From positions 372,001 to 436,000 of the forward strand of contig NZ_JACZDF010000003.1 of NCBI RefSeq assembly GCF_014852685.1: a stretch of DNA of 64,000 bases, in the 5' to 3' direction. The notes beneath the pieces were generated by a model, which was given only the letters and a program-made list of their open reading frames with translations, did not search any database and was not told where the DNA came from. This document shows, piece by piece, positions 41,153 through 49,660 of this stretch. This stretch comes from Flavimobilis rhizosphaerae (GTDB lineage Bacteria > Actinomycetota > Actinomycetes > Actinomycetales > Cellulomonadaceae). The position numbers were made by a program, and so were the translations under genes. Position 1 is the first letter of the stretch. Each line of letters starts with the position of its first letter.

Positions 41153-43644
41153 CGAACCCTCAGGTCCCCTCGACCACGATCCGGGACCTCCGTGACGGAT
41201 GGACGGTACGCGCGACCCGCGGCCCCGTTCCCTCCGGCCTCGAGCTCGGCGCGGTGCCCGCCACCGTGCCCGGCTCGGTCCACACCGACCTGCTCGCCGC
41301 CGGGATCATCCCGGACCCGTACCTCGACAGCAACGAGCACGTGCTCGCCTGGATCGGTGCGTGCGACTGGGAGTACCGCACGACGTTCGCGTGGAGCGCC
41401 GAGGGTCACGACCGCCACGAGCTCGTGCTCGAGGGCGTCGACACCGTCGCGACCGTGACGGTCAACGGCGTCGAGGTGGGCCGCACCGCCAACATGCACC
41501 GCTCCTACCGCCTCGACGTCGCGGCCGCGCTGCGCGAGGGCGACAACGAGCTCGTCGTCGCGTTCACGTCACCCATCAGCTACGCGAACCAGCAGGCGCT
41601 CGAGCTCGGGATCCGCCCGCAGTCGGGCAACGCGCACCCGTTCTACGCGATGCGCAAGATGGCCTGCAGCTTCGGCTGGGACTGGGGCATCGCGACCGCG
41701 ACGAGCGGTCTGTGGAAGCCCGCGCGGCTCGAGTCGTGGTCGACGGCCCGCCTCGCCGCGGTCCGCACCGAGGCGCTCCTGCCCGACGGTGCGACCGAGG
41801 GTGCACGCGGCGTCGTCCGCGTGAGCGTCGACGTCGAGCGTGTCGCGGACGTGCCGCTCACGCTCACCGTCGCCGTGGGCGACGCGACGACGACGGTCGA
41901 CGTCCCGGCCGGCGCGACGAGCGCGACGGCCGACGTCGAGCTCGCGTCCGTCGAGCTCTGGTGGCCCCGCACGCACGGCGCCCAGCCCCTCTCCGACGTC
42001 GACGTGACGCTCGCCGCGGACGGCACCGTCGTCGACGCGGCCCACCGCAGGGTCGGCTTCCGCACGATCACCCTCGACATGACCCCGGACGAGCACGGCA
42101 CGAGCTTCACGTTCGTCGTCAACGGCGAGCCCGTGTGGATCCGCGGCGCCAACTGGATCCCCGACGACGCGTTCCCGCACCGCGTGACGCGCGAGCGCTA
42201 CGCCGCCCGCGTCCGCCAGGCCGCGGACATGAACATGAACCTCCTGCGGATCTGGGGCGGCGGCCTCTACGAGACCGAGGACTTCTACGACGCGTGCGAC
42301 GCGCAGGGCCTGCTCGTGTGGCAGGACTTCCCGTTCGCGTGCGCCGCCTACCCGGAGGAGGAGCCGCTGCGCTCCGAGGTCGAGGCCGAGGCGCGCGAGA
42401 ACGTCGCCCGCCTGGCCCACCGCGCGAGCCTCGCGCTGTGGAACGGCTCCAACGAGAACATCTGGGGCTTCCACGACTGGGCGTGGCAGCCGCGCCTCGC
42501 CGGCGCGAGCTGGGGCCTCGGGTACTACACCGAGCTGCTTCCCGCGATCGTCGCGGAGCTCTCGCCGGGCACGGGCTACACGCCGTCCTCGCCGTGGTCG
42601 GGCACGCTCGACCTTCACCCCAACGACGTGCAGCACGGCTCCATGCACTCGTGGGAGGCGTGGAACCGCCGTCCCATGAGCGCCTACCTCGAGGACGTCC
42701 CGCGCTTCATGGCCGAGTACGGCTGGCAGGCCCCGCCGACGTGGGCGACGCTCACGCGTTCGATCCACGACGAGCCGATGTCGCCCGAGTCGCCCGGCAT
42801 GGTGACGCACCAGAAGGCCATGGACGGCAACAACAAGCTCTGGTACGGCCTGCTGCCGCACTTCGAGCTGCCCTCGGACATGGACGCGTGGCACTGGGCC
42901 ATGCAGCTCAACCAGGCGCGCGCCCTGCGCACGGGCATCGGCCACCTGCGCTCCCACGCCCCCGTGTGCATGGGCTCGGTCGTCTGGCAGATCAACGACT
43001 GCTGGCCCGTGACGTCGTGGGCCGCGGTCGACGGCGACGGCCGCCCCAAGCCGCTCGCGTACGAGCTCGCGCACCAGCACGCCGACCGGCTCGTCACGGT
43101 GCAGCCCCGCGAGGACGGCCTCGTCGTCGCGGTGCACGACGACAGTCCCGAGCCGTGGTCGGGCGACCTCGTGCTGCAGCGCGTCTCGTACGACGGTGAC
43201 GTGCTCGCGTCGGCGACCGTGCCCGTCGAGGTCGAGGCGCGCGGCATCGTCGTCGTGCCCGTCCCCGCGGACGTCGCGACTGCCGGCGACGCCGCCGTCG
43301 AGCTCGTCACGGCGACGCTCGGTGACGTGCGTGGCGTGCGGTTCCTCGCGGAGCCGCGCGACTCGCGGCTCGCGTCCGACCCCGGTCTCACGGTCGACGC
43401 GACCGTCGCGGAGGGCCCCGAGGGCTTCGTCACGACCGTGACGATCACGCCCGACGTCGTCGTCCACGACCTCGCGCTGCTCGTCGACAAGATCCACCCG
43501 GACGCGCGCGTCGACGACATGCTCGTCACGCTGCTGCCGGGGGAGACCGCGACGTTCCGCGTCAGCTCGCCCGTCGCGGTCGACGTGGCGGCGCTCATGG
43601 ACCGCTCCGTGCTCAAGCACGCGGGCCAGCTCGTCCGTTCCTGA
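41149..43644 (+). CDS. Beta-mannosidase, glycoside hydrolase family 2
   Basis: 831 residues from GTG, no signal peptide, so it acts in the cytoplasm on imported oligosaccharides. The N-terminal sugar-binding domain (GWTVRATRGPVPSGLELGAVPATVPGSVHTDLLAAG) and the FGWDWG motif are specific to GH2 beta-mannosidases. The catalytic acid/base is Glu436 in WNGSNENIWG and the nucleophile is Glu523 in FMAEYGWQ. It releases mannose from the non-reducing end of manno-oligosaccharides. The next gene encodes a mannose isomerase-type protein, which fits the product. Confidence 0.94.
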   Translation: MTNPQVPSTTIRDLRDGWTVRATRGPVPSGLELGAVPATVPGSVHTDLLAAGIIPDPYLDSNEHVLAWIGACDWEYRTTFAWSAEGHDRHELVLEGVDTVATVTVNGVEVGRTANMHRSYRLDVAAALREGDNELVVAFTSPISYANQQALELGIRPQSGNAHPFYAMRKMACSFGWDWGIATATSGLWKPARLESWSTARLAAVRTEALLPDGATEGARGVVRVSVDVERVADVPLTLTVAVGDATTTVDVPAGATSATADVELASVELWWPRTHGAQPLSDVDVTLAADGTVVDAAHRRVGFRTITLDMTPDEHGTSFTFVVNGEPVWIRGANWIPDDAFPHRVTRERYAARVRQAADMNMNLLRIWGGGLYETEDFYDACDAQGLLVWQDFPFACAAYPEEEPLRSEVEAEARENVARLAHRASLALWNGSNENIWGFHDWAWQPRLAGASWGLGYYTELLPAIVAELSPGTGYTPSSPWSGTLDLHPNDVQHGSMHSWEAWNRRPMSAYLEDVPRFMAEYGWQAPPTWATLTRSIHDEPMSPESPGMVTHQKAMDGNNKLWYGLLPHFELPSDMDAWHWAMQLNQARALRTGIGHLRSHAPVCMGSVVWQINDCWPVTSWAAVDGDGRPKPLAYELAHQHADRLVTVQPREDGLVVAVHDDSPEPWSGDLVLQRVSYDGDVLASATVPVEVEARGIVVVPVPADVATAGDAAVELVTATLGDVRGVRFLAEPRDSRLASDPGLTVDATVAEGPEGFVTTVTITPDVVVHDLALLVDKIHPDARVDDMLVTLLPGETATFRVSSPVAVDVAALMDRSVLKHAGQLVRS

Positions 43645-43749
43645 ACCGGTCGCGGCAGTGGCACCCCGGGGTGCCGCCGTCGCCTCCGCACGCACCTCAC
43701 CGGGGCGGGCGTCCACCTTCCCGGCCGCACGACGACGAAGGGCTCACCG

Positions 43750-44985
43750 ATGATCCCCTGGACCTCCCTGCCCACGCACCGTGCCTGGCTCGACCAGCAC
43801 GTCCGCGACCTCCTCGACTTCGGGCGCGCGCACGTCGTCGCCCCCGGCGGCGGCGCCGCCTACCTCGGCGACGACGGTCGGCCCTGGACCGACCGCGGCG
43901 TGCAGACGTGGATCACGTGCCGCACCGTCCACGTGTACGCGCTCGGCGCGATGCTCGGCGTGCCGGGCTCAGCGACCGTCGCGGCCGGCGCGCTCGCGGG
44001 CCTCACCGGCCCGCTGCGCGACACCGAGCACGGTGGCTGGTTCCACGCGCTCGATGCGCAGGGCACGCCCGACGTCGCCTCGGGCAAGTCCTGCTACGAC
44101 CACGCGTTCGTGCTGCTCGCCGCGTCGAGCGCGACGCTCGCCGGCCTGCCGGGGGCGCGCGAGCTGCTCGACGAGGCGTGCGCCGTCTACCTCGAGAAGT
44201 TCTGGGACGAGTCCGTCGGCCGGGCCGTCGACACCTGGGACGTGACGTTCTCCGAGCTCGACACGTACCGCGGCATCAACTCGAACATGCACTCCGTCGA
44301 GGCGCTCCTCGCGGTCGCCGACGCGACGGGTGACGCCGCGTGGCGCGACCGCGCGGCGAGCATCGCGAGCTTCGTCGTCGAGCTCTCCGGGCAGCACGAC
44401 GGCCGTCTGCCCGAGCACTTCGGGCCCGACTGGGTCGCCGACCTCGAGCTCAACGCCGACCGCCCGGGCGACCAGTTCAAGCCGTACGGAGCGACGATCG
44501 GCCACGGCTTCGAGTGGGCGCGGCTCCTGCTGCACGTCGAGAGCGCGCTCGGGCTCGCCGCCCCGGACGACCTCCTGCCCGCCGCCGTCGCGCTCTTCGA
44601 CCGCGCGACCGCCGACGGCTGGGACGCCGACGGCGCCGAGGGCTTCGTCTACACGACCGACTGGACCGGGCAGCCCGTCGTCCGCGACCGCATGCACTGG
44701 GTCGCCGCCGAGGCCGCCGCCGCGGCCGACACGCTCCACCGCCGCACGGGCGAGGACCGTTACGCCGAGCTTTACGCCCGCTGGTGGGACCACATCGTCA
44801 CGCACGTCGTCGACCACGAGCACGGATCGTGGCACCACGAGCTCTCCCCGACGCTCGAGCCCGCTGGCACCGTGTGGCCCGGTAAGCCCGACCTCTACCA
44901 CGCAGTGCAGGCGGCGCTCCTGCCGCGCCTCCCGCTCGGCCCCTCGATCGCGCGCGCCGTCGCGGACGGGCAGGTGGCGTCATGA
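43750..44985 (+). CDS. AGE-family epimerase/isomerase, probable mannose isomerase
   Basis: 411 residues forming an (alpha/alpha)6 barrel of the N-acylglucosamine 2-epimerase family. Visible family segments are GVQTWITCRTVHVYALGAMLG, KSCYDHAFVLLAAS, YRGINSNMHSVEALLAVAD, IGHGFEWARLLLHVE and the C-terminal KPDLYHAVQAALLP. These match D-mannose isomerases such as those of actinobacteria more than true AGEs, which have extra nucleotide-binding regions. It would turn mannose from the mannosidase into fructose, the substrate of the kinase domain encoded next. It overlaps that gene by four bases. Confidence 0.87.
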   Translation: MIPWTSLPTHRAWLDQHVRDLLDFGRAHVVAPGGGAAYLGDDGRPWTDRGVQTWITCRTVHVYALGAMLGVPGSATVAAGALAGLTGPLRDTEHGGWFHALDAQGTPDVASGKSCYDHAFVLLAASSATLAGLPGARELLDEACAVYLEKFWDESVGRAVDTWDVTFSELDTYRGINSNMHSVEALLAVADATGDAAWRDRAASIASFVVELSGQHDGRLPEHFGPDWVADLELNADRPGDQFKPYGATIGHGFEWARLLLHVESALGLAAPDDLLPAAVALFDRATADGWDADGAEGFVYTTDWTGQPVVRDRMHWVAAEAAAAADTLHRRTGEDRYAELYARWWDHIVTHVVDHEHGSWHHELSPTLEPAGTVWPGKPDLYHAVQAALLPRLPLGPSIARAVADGQVAS

Positions 44986-46856
44986 CCCGCTTCCTCGTGG
45001 TCGGCGAGGCCCTCGTCGACGTCGTCCCCGGGTCTGAAGGACCGCGCGACCTGCCGGGCGGCTCGCTCGCGAACGTCGCCCTCACCCTCGGCCGGCTCGG
45101 CCGGGACGTCACCCTCGTCACCGCGCTCGCGGACGACGAGCGCGGGCGGCTCGTGCGCGGCTGGCTCGAAGCGTCTGCGGTGTCCGTCGCGGCGCACGTG
45201 CCGTCGACCGGCCGCACGTCGTCGGCCGCCGTGACGCTCGATGCCGCGGGCGTCGCGTCCTACGAGTTCGACCTCGCGTGGGAGCTCGGTGACGTGTCCG
45301 TCGCGGACGCCGACGTCCTGCACGTCGGGTCGATCGCCCTGTTCCTCGAGCCTGGCGGAACCTCCGTGCGCGACGCCGTGCGCCGCGCACGCGGCCGCGC
45401 CGTCGTCGGCGTCGACCCCAACATCCGGCCCGCCCTCGTCCGCGACGGCGACGCCGTGCGGGAGCGCGTCGAGGAGATCGTCGCGCTCGCGGACGTCGTC
45501 AAGGTGTCCGACGAGGACCTCGCCTGGTTCGCGCCCGGCGCCGACCCGCTCGACGTCGCACGCCGCTGGTCCGCGTGGGGCGCAGGGCTCGTCGTCGTCA
45601 CGCGCGGCGGCGACGGCGCCTGGCTGCTGCGGCACGACGGCACCCTCCTCGAGGTGCCCGGGCGGCGCGTCGACGTCGTCGACACCGTCGGTGCGGGCGA
45701 CACGTTCATGGGGGCGCTGCTCGACGCGCTCGCGACGCGCGGCGTCGCTGGCGCGGACGGTGCCGCACGCCTCCGCTCCCTGTCCGACGCGGCAGTCCTC
45801 TCCGCTGCCCGCGCCGCGGCGGCAGCCGCGTCCGTCACCGTCTCCCGCGCGGGCGCCAACCCGCCCACGCGTGCCGAGCTGCGCGACGTCCTCGGACCCG
45901 TCGCCCCCGTGTCCTTCGCCGGCGCGCCGTGCACGGGCATGACGTGGGGCTGGACGGGCGTCCGCGGCACGTGGACGGGGCCGGCCGCCGAGCGCTCGAT
46001 GGACGAGCTCGCCACGCTCGGCGTCGACTGGGTCGCCGTCGCGTTCACCGCGCAGCAGGCGACCGCGCAGTCGACCGAGATCCCCTTCGGCGACGAGCCC
46101 ACCGTGACCGACGACGAGGTGCGCGCCGCGATCCGCGCGGCCAAGCAGCGCGGCTGGAAGGTCTGCCTCAAGCCCGTCGTCGACTCCGCCGACGGCACGT
46201 GGCGCGCGTTCATCGGCTTCTTCGATGCCGACGTCCCCGGCGAGCCCACGTGGGCGCAGTGGTTCGAGCAGTACACGGCCTTCGTCGTCCACCACGCGCG
46301 GATCGCCGCCGAGGAGGGCGTCGAGATGCTCTCCGTCGGCTGCGAGATGGTCCGCGCCGACGGCCGCGACGCCGAGTGGCGCGCGCTGGTCGCCGCCGTG
46401 CGCGAGGTCTACTCGGGCCTCGTCACCTACAACTGCGACAAGTACCAGGAGGACCGCCTCACGTGGTGGGACGCGGTCGACGTCATCTCGTCGTCCGGCT
46501 ACTACCCGACCGGCACGTGGGAGCAGCACCTCGACCGCATCGAGGCCGTCGTCGAGCGCGAGGGCAAGCCCTTCGTCTTCCTCGAGGCGGGCTGTCCCAG
46601 CCGTGACACGTCGCCCGCCCGGCCCAACGACTGGGCACTCGCGGGCGAGCCGTCGGGGCAGGCGCAGGCCGACTACCTCGCCGAGATGTTCGAGGCGTGC
46701 GCGCGACGGCCCTGGGTCCAAGGCTTCTTCCTGTGGGACTGGCCCGCCGAGCTCTACGCACCCGAGGACGCGCCGTCGAACACCGACTACTGCATGTACG
46801 CCAAGCCCGGCGCTGACGTCGTCCGGGACGCCTACGAGGCGATGCGCACGCGCTAA
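44982..46856 (+). CDS. Fusion of PfkB sugar kinase and GH113 mannanase
   Basis: 624 residues with no break in frame. Residues 1-305 are a complete PfkB/ribokinase domain: DLPGGSLANVALTLGRLG near the N-terminus and DTVGAGDTFMGALLDAL with catalytic Asp240. Residues about 315-624 are a GH113-like TIM barrel: GMTWGWTGVRGTW start, Glu455 in SVGCEM as the likely acid/base and Glu535 in FVFLEAGCPS as the likely nucleophile, ending with FFLWDWPAELY. There is no signal peptide. The kinase would make fructose-6-phosphate from fructose, and the GH113 part would cut mannan oligomers. I do not know of a described protein joining these two activities. It ends the operon, before a 31-bp perfect hairpin. Confidence 0.88.
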   Translation: MTRFLVVGEALVDVVPGSEGPRDLPGGSLANVALTLGRLGRDVTLVTALADDERGRLVRGWLEASAVSVAAHVPSTGRTSSAAVTLDAAGVASYEFDLAWELGDVSVADADVLHVGSIALFLEPGGTSVRDAVRRARGRAVVGVDPNIRPALVRDGDAVRERVEEIVALADVVKVSDEDLAWFAPGADPLDVARRWSAWGAGLVVVTRGGDGAWLLRHDGTLLEVPGRRVDVVDTVGAGDTFMGALLDALATRGVAGADGAARLRSLSDAAVLSAARAAAAAASVTVSRAGANPPTRAELRDVLGPVAPVSFAGAPCTGMTWGWTGVRGTWTGPAAERSMDELATLGVDWVAVAFTAQQATAQSTEIPFGDEPTVTDDEVRAAIRAAKQRGWKVCLKPVVDSADGTWRAFIGFFDADVPGEPTWAQWFEQYTAFVVHHARIAAEEGVEMLSVGCEMVRADGRDAEWRALVAAVREVYSGLVTYNCDKYQEDRLTWWDAVDVISSSGYYPTGTWEQHLDRIEAVVEREGKPFVFLEAGCPSRDTSPARPNDWALAGEPSGQAQADYLAEMFEACARRPWVQGFFLWDWPAELYAPEDAPSNTDYCMYAKPGADVVRDAYEAMRTR

Positions 46857-46873
46857 TCCCGCTGCCTACCCGC

Positions 46874-46939
46874 GAGGTCGCTGCCTAGAGCCGAGGTCGC
46901 TGATCACAATCAGCGACCTCGGCTCTAGGCAGCGACCTC
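46874..46939. terminator. Perfect 31-bp stem, 4-base loop hairpin
   Basis: Bases 46874-46904 (beginning GAGGTCGCTGCC) and 46909-46939 are exact reverse complements around CACA. The arm itself contains a direct repeat (GAGGTCGCTG twice). It lies between the convergent GH113 fusion and NAD(P)-binding genes and could stop transcription from both sides. Confidence 0.7.
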
Positions 46940-46953
46940 GGCGTTGATGGGGA

Positions 46954-47595
46954 TCAGTACGCGACCGTGAAGCGGGCCCGACGGTGCGCCGGGGTGACGA
47001 TTTCGGCGACGAATGCGGTGGCGAAGTCCTCGCCGCCGATGAACGACTGGCCCTCGTCGTCGACGAGGAGCACGTCACCACCCGTGCGGTACGTGCCCAC
47101 GCGCTCGCCCGGGGCGTAGGAGCCGTAGCCAGCGGCGGGGCTCACCATGAACCAGTCGAGGCCCGCGTCGGAGGCGCGGAGGTCCTCGAGCACGGCGGAC
47201 ATCGTCAGGGCCTCGTCGCGGAACGCTTCGGGGAAGTCACCGTCGACGACGCGCGGGCCACCTTCGGCAACGAGGAGTGAACCCGCGCCACCAACAACAC
47301 CGAGTCGCGCACCAGCGGCCTGGGCTGCGGCTGCGGCACGGCCGATGACCTCGCGGAACGGCGTGAGGAGCGGGCCACGCGGTGCGAGTGCCGAGACGAG
47401 AACGTCGGCGCCCTGGGCTGCGGCCTCGATGGTCGCGGCGTCGGCCGCGTCACCGGTGACGTACGTGACGCCCTCGACGGGCGAGGCCGGGGTGTTGCGC
47501 GCGACGGCGGTGACCTCAAGGCCGCGGGCAAGGGCCTCGCGGACGATGTTCGTCCCGGTGTAGCCGGTTCCGCCGAGCACGGTAATGCGGGTCAT
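46954..47595 (-). CDS. NAD(P)H-binding protein (atypical SDR)
   Basis: 213 residues from an ATG with GGAGGAA upstream. It starts ITVLGGTGYTGTNIVREALARG, the GxxGxxG dinucleotide loop of atypical short-chain dehydrogenase-like proteins (YwnB/NmrA type), followed by VTAVARN and VVGGAGSL. The C-terminal half (DWFMVSPAAGYGSYAPGERVGTYR) is typical of this group. The catalytic YxxxK of classical SDRs is not seen. It is divergent from an HxlR regulator, an arrangement common for quinone- or electrophile-responsive reductases. Confidence 0.88.
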   Translation of the reverse strand: MTRITVLGGTGYTGTNIVREALARGLEVTAVARNTPASPVEGVTYVTGDAADAATIEAAAQGADVLVSALAPRGPLLTPFREVIGRAAAAAQAAGARLGVVGGAGSLLVAEGGPRVVDGDFPEAFRDEALTMSAVLEDLRASDAGLDWFMVSPAAGYGSYAPGERVGTYRTGGDVLLVDDEGQSFIGGEDFATAFVAEIVTPAHRRARFTVAY

Positions 47596-47672
47596 GGGTT
47601 CCTCCTGGGTCTGGTCGCCGCGTCGTTCGCGGCCTATGCTTACCGTAGGTGAGTCACTCTCCGGCGGGAAGT

Positions 47673-47690
47673 ACGCACTTTGAGGTGCGT
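47673..47690. promoter_or_regulatory. Probable HxlR operator
   Basis: ACGCAC and GTGCGT flank six bases (TTTGAG) in the 113-base gap between the divergent NAD(P)-binding and HxlR genes. The symmetry and position suit a regulator controlling both genes. A weaker pair, CTTACC/GGTGAG, lies 30 bases nearer the reductase. Confidence 0.45.
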
Positions 47691-47708
47691 GGAAGGACAT
47701 GAACGGAC

Positions 47709-48119
47709 GTGGACGACGAACTGCTGTGGGACCCCTTCGAGCGCGGCTGCCCCTCGCGGCTGCTCCTCGACCGCATCGGTGACCGCTGGACCGTCCTCAT
47801 CGTCGGCGCGCTCGCGGACGGATCGCGGCGCTTCAGCGAGCTCGCACGCACCGTCGACGGCATCTCCCAGAAGATGCTCACCCAAACCCTGCGCTCCCTT
47901 GAGCGCGACGGCCTCGTCGACCGCACCGTCCACCCGACCGTCCCGCCGCGCGTCGACTACGAGCTCACCGAGCTCGGCCGCTCGCTCACGGAGCCGCTCG
48001 CCGCGCTCTCCCGCTGGGCCGTCACCCACATGGACGCCGTCGTCGACGCGCGCGACCTCTACGACGCCGGGCTGCCGGGCGCCGCCGTCGGGCCCCAGGC
48101 AGAGCGGAGCGCGCCGTGA
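47709..48119 (+). CDS. HxlR-family transcriptional regulator
   Basis: 136 residues from GTG. The winged helix carries [59 protein letters not shown], an almost textbook HxlR sequence, with Cys14 in the position that senses electrophiles or oxidants in several relatives. It is divergent from the NAD(P)-binding protein and shares four bases with the macrodomain gene downstream, so it likely represses both. Confidence 0.93.
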   Translation: MDDELLWDPFERGCPSRLLLDRIGDRWTVLIVGALADGSRRFSELARTVDGISQKMLTQTLRSLERDGLVDRTVHPTVPPRVDYELTELGRSLTEPLAALSRWAVTHMDAVVDARDLYDAGLPGAAVGPQAERSAP

Positions 48120-48931
48120 CGCCCGACGTCCGCGAGCTCGCGGACTTCTTCGACGCCGAAGCGCGCGGCTGGGGCCGCCCCGCACCCGCTGCGCCCGGAC
48201 CGCGCGCGAAGGAGACCGAGGTACGCGCGCACCTCGCCGCGCTCCTCACGCTGCGCCCGCCCCGACCCCTGCCCGGGCACGTCGCCGACGCGCTCGACAC
48301 GCTGCTCGCGCGCGAGGCCGCAGCCCGCCCCGTCACGGACGCGGCGACGCTCCCGCGGCTCGCCGACGACGGGCCGCTCGCGTCGGTGAGCCTCTGGCAG
48401 GGTGACCTCACGACGCTGCGCGTCGACGCCGTCGTCAACGCCGCGAACTCCGCGATGCTCGGCTGTTTCACGCCCGAGCACGCATGCGTCGACAACGCGA
48501 TCCACGCCGCGGCTGGCCCGGGCCTGCGGGCCGAGTGCGCCGACCTCGTCGGGGCCCAGGGCCACCCCGAGCCGACGGGCTCCGTGCAGGTGACGAGCGC
48601 CTACCACCTGCCGGCGCGGCACGTCCTCCACACGGTCGGCCCGGTCGTCCACGAGGGCGGGCCGACGGCGACCGACGCCGCCCTGCTGCGGTCCTGCTAC
48701 CTCGCGTGCCTCGAGGCCGCGCGGCGCGCAGGTGACGCGTCGGTCGCGTTCCCGGCGATCTCCGCGGGCGCGTTCGGCTACCCGCCGTACGAGGCGGCGA
48801 CGGTCGCGGTCGCGTCCGTCGTCGAGTGGCTCGCCGCGCACCCGGGCGCGGGGATGCATGTCGTGCTCGTCGCCTACTCGGCGGCCTCCCGCGAGACCTA
48901 CGAGGACGTGCTCGCGGCGCGAGCGTCGTAG
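48116..48931 (+). CDS. Zinc-dependent macrodomain protein-ADP-ribose hydrolase
   Basis: 271 residues from GTG. Residues 1-90 are a helical N-terminal region; the macrodomain then reads [35 protein letters not shown]. Cys117, His122 and Cys124 match the zinc ligands of the Zn-macro class, which remove ADP-ribose from aspartate or other residues of modified proteins. [14 protein letters not shown] near residue 220 is the second ADP-ribose loop. No SirTM sirtuin or lipoate-protein ligase genes, usual partners in Firmicutes, are adjacent; here it travels with an HxlR regulator. Probably cytoplasmic. Confidence 0.9.
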   Translation: MTPDVRELADFFDAEARGWGRPAPAAPGPRAKETEVRAHLAALLTLRPPRPLPGHVADALDTLLAREAAARPVTDAATLPRLADDGPLASVSLWQGDLTTLRVDAVVNAANSAMLGCFTPEHACVDNAIHAAAGPGLRAECADLVGAQGHPEPTGSVQVTSAYHLPARHVLHTVGPVVHEGGPTATDAALLRSCYLACLEAARRAGDASVAFPAISAGAFGYPPYEAATVAVASVVEWLAAHPGAGMHVVLVAYSAASRETYEDVLAARAS

Positions 48932-48957
48932 GAGAACCGCACGCCAGGGCAGGCCGC

Positions 48958-49023
48958 CTACGCGCGGTTCCCAGTCGTGCGCGCGGGTTTGAACACGCGT
49001 GCGCGACTGGAAACCGCGCGTAG
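48958..49023. repeat. Intergenic palindrome, 20-bp arms
   Basis: CTACGCGCGGTTCCCAGTCG pairs with CGACTGGAAACCGCGCGTAG (19 of 20) across a GC-rich 26-base centre that also pairs partly. It lies between the macrodomain and PadR genes, both on the plus strand. Confidence 0.6.
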
Positions 49024-49073
49024 CCGTGCCGAGCTCTCGCGGAGCTCGTCCGCCCGTCGGTGTTCACTGAGGG

Positions 49074-49090
49074 TATACACCGGGTGTACA
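49074..49090. promoter_or_regulatory. Probable PadR operator
   Basis: TATACACC and GGTGTACA flank a single G (7 of 8 symmetric), ending ten bases before the PadR start. The position over the promoter or start suggests autorepression of the PadR-exporter operon. Confidence 0.55.
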
Positions 49091-49099
49091 GTCCTGCTC

Positions 49100-49660
49100 A
49101 TGACGGTTCCCATGGCGCTGCTCGCCTTCCTCGACGCGGGCCCCACGCACGGCTTCGCGCTCAAGCGACGCTACGACGAGCTCCTCGGCCAGGGTCGCGA
49201 GCTCAAGTACGGCCAGGTGTACTCGACGCTCGCGCGCCTCGAGCGCGACGGCCTCGCCGGTGGCGTCGGCATCGAGCAGGGGGAGGGTGCCGACCGCAAG
49301 GTCTACGCCATCACGCCCGACGGCGCCGGCGAGCTCGACGCATGGCTCTCCACGCCTCACGTCCCGTCGGGCCGCCCGTCCGAGCTCTTCACCAAGGTCG
49401 TCCTCGCGCTCGTCGCGGGCAGGTCCGCGACCGACGTCCTCGACGGCCAGCGCGCCGCCTACCTCGCCCGCATGCGCGAGCTCACCGCCGCCCGACGCGC
49501 GGGCGACCTCGTCGACCGGCTCGCGGGCGACTACGAGATCGCGCACCTCGACGCCGACCTCCGCTGGATCGAGCTCGCCGGAGCCCGCCTCGACCAGCTC
49601 GCCGCGGAGGTCCGCGGCGGCAGCCACCCCCTCACGCCCCTCACCGAGGAGACCCGATGA
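49100..49660 (+). CDS. PadR-family transcriptional regulator
   Basis: 186 residues; an ATG four codons later is an alternative start. The winged helix begins LLAFLDAGPTHGFALKRRYDELLGQGRELKYGQVYSTLARLERDGLA, typical PadR, and residues about 95-186 form the coiled-coil dimerisation region (DVLDGQRAAYLARMRELTAARRAG). PadR proteins usually repress neighbouring efflux genes and are released by the exported compound. It overlaps the ABC ATPase gene by four bases. Confidence 0.92.
   Translation: MTVPMALLAFLDAGPTHGFALKRRYDELLGQGRELKYGQVYSTLARLERDGLAGGVGIEQGEGADRKVYAITPDGAGELDAWLSTPHVPSGRPSELFTKVVLALVAGRSATDVLDGQRAAYLARMRELTAARRAGDLVDRLAGDYEIAHLDADLRWIELAGARLDQLAAEVRGGSHPLTPLTEETR

Noticed and set aside
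44982-46856. A frameshift artefact between the PfkB and GH113 parts
   Set aside because: The frame is continuous with normal codon use across the junction near residue 305-320, and no stop/start overlap like those between other genes of the operon is visible.
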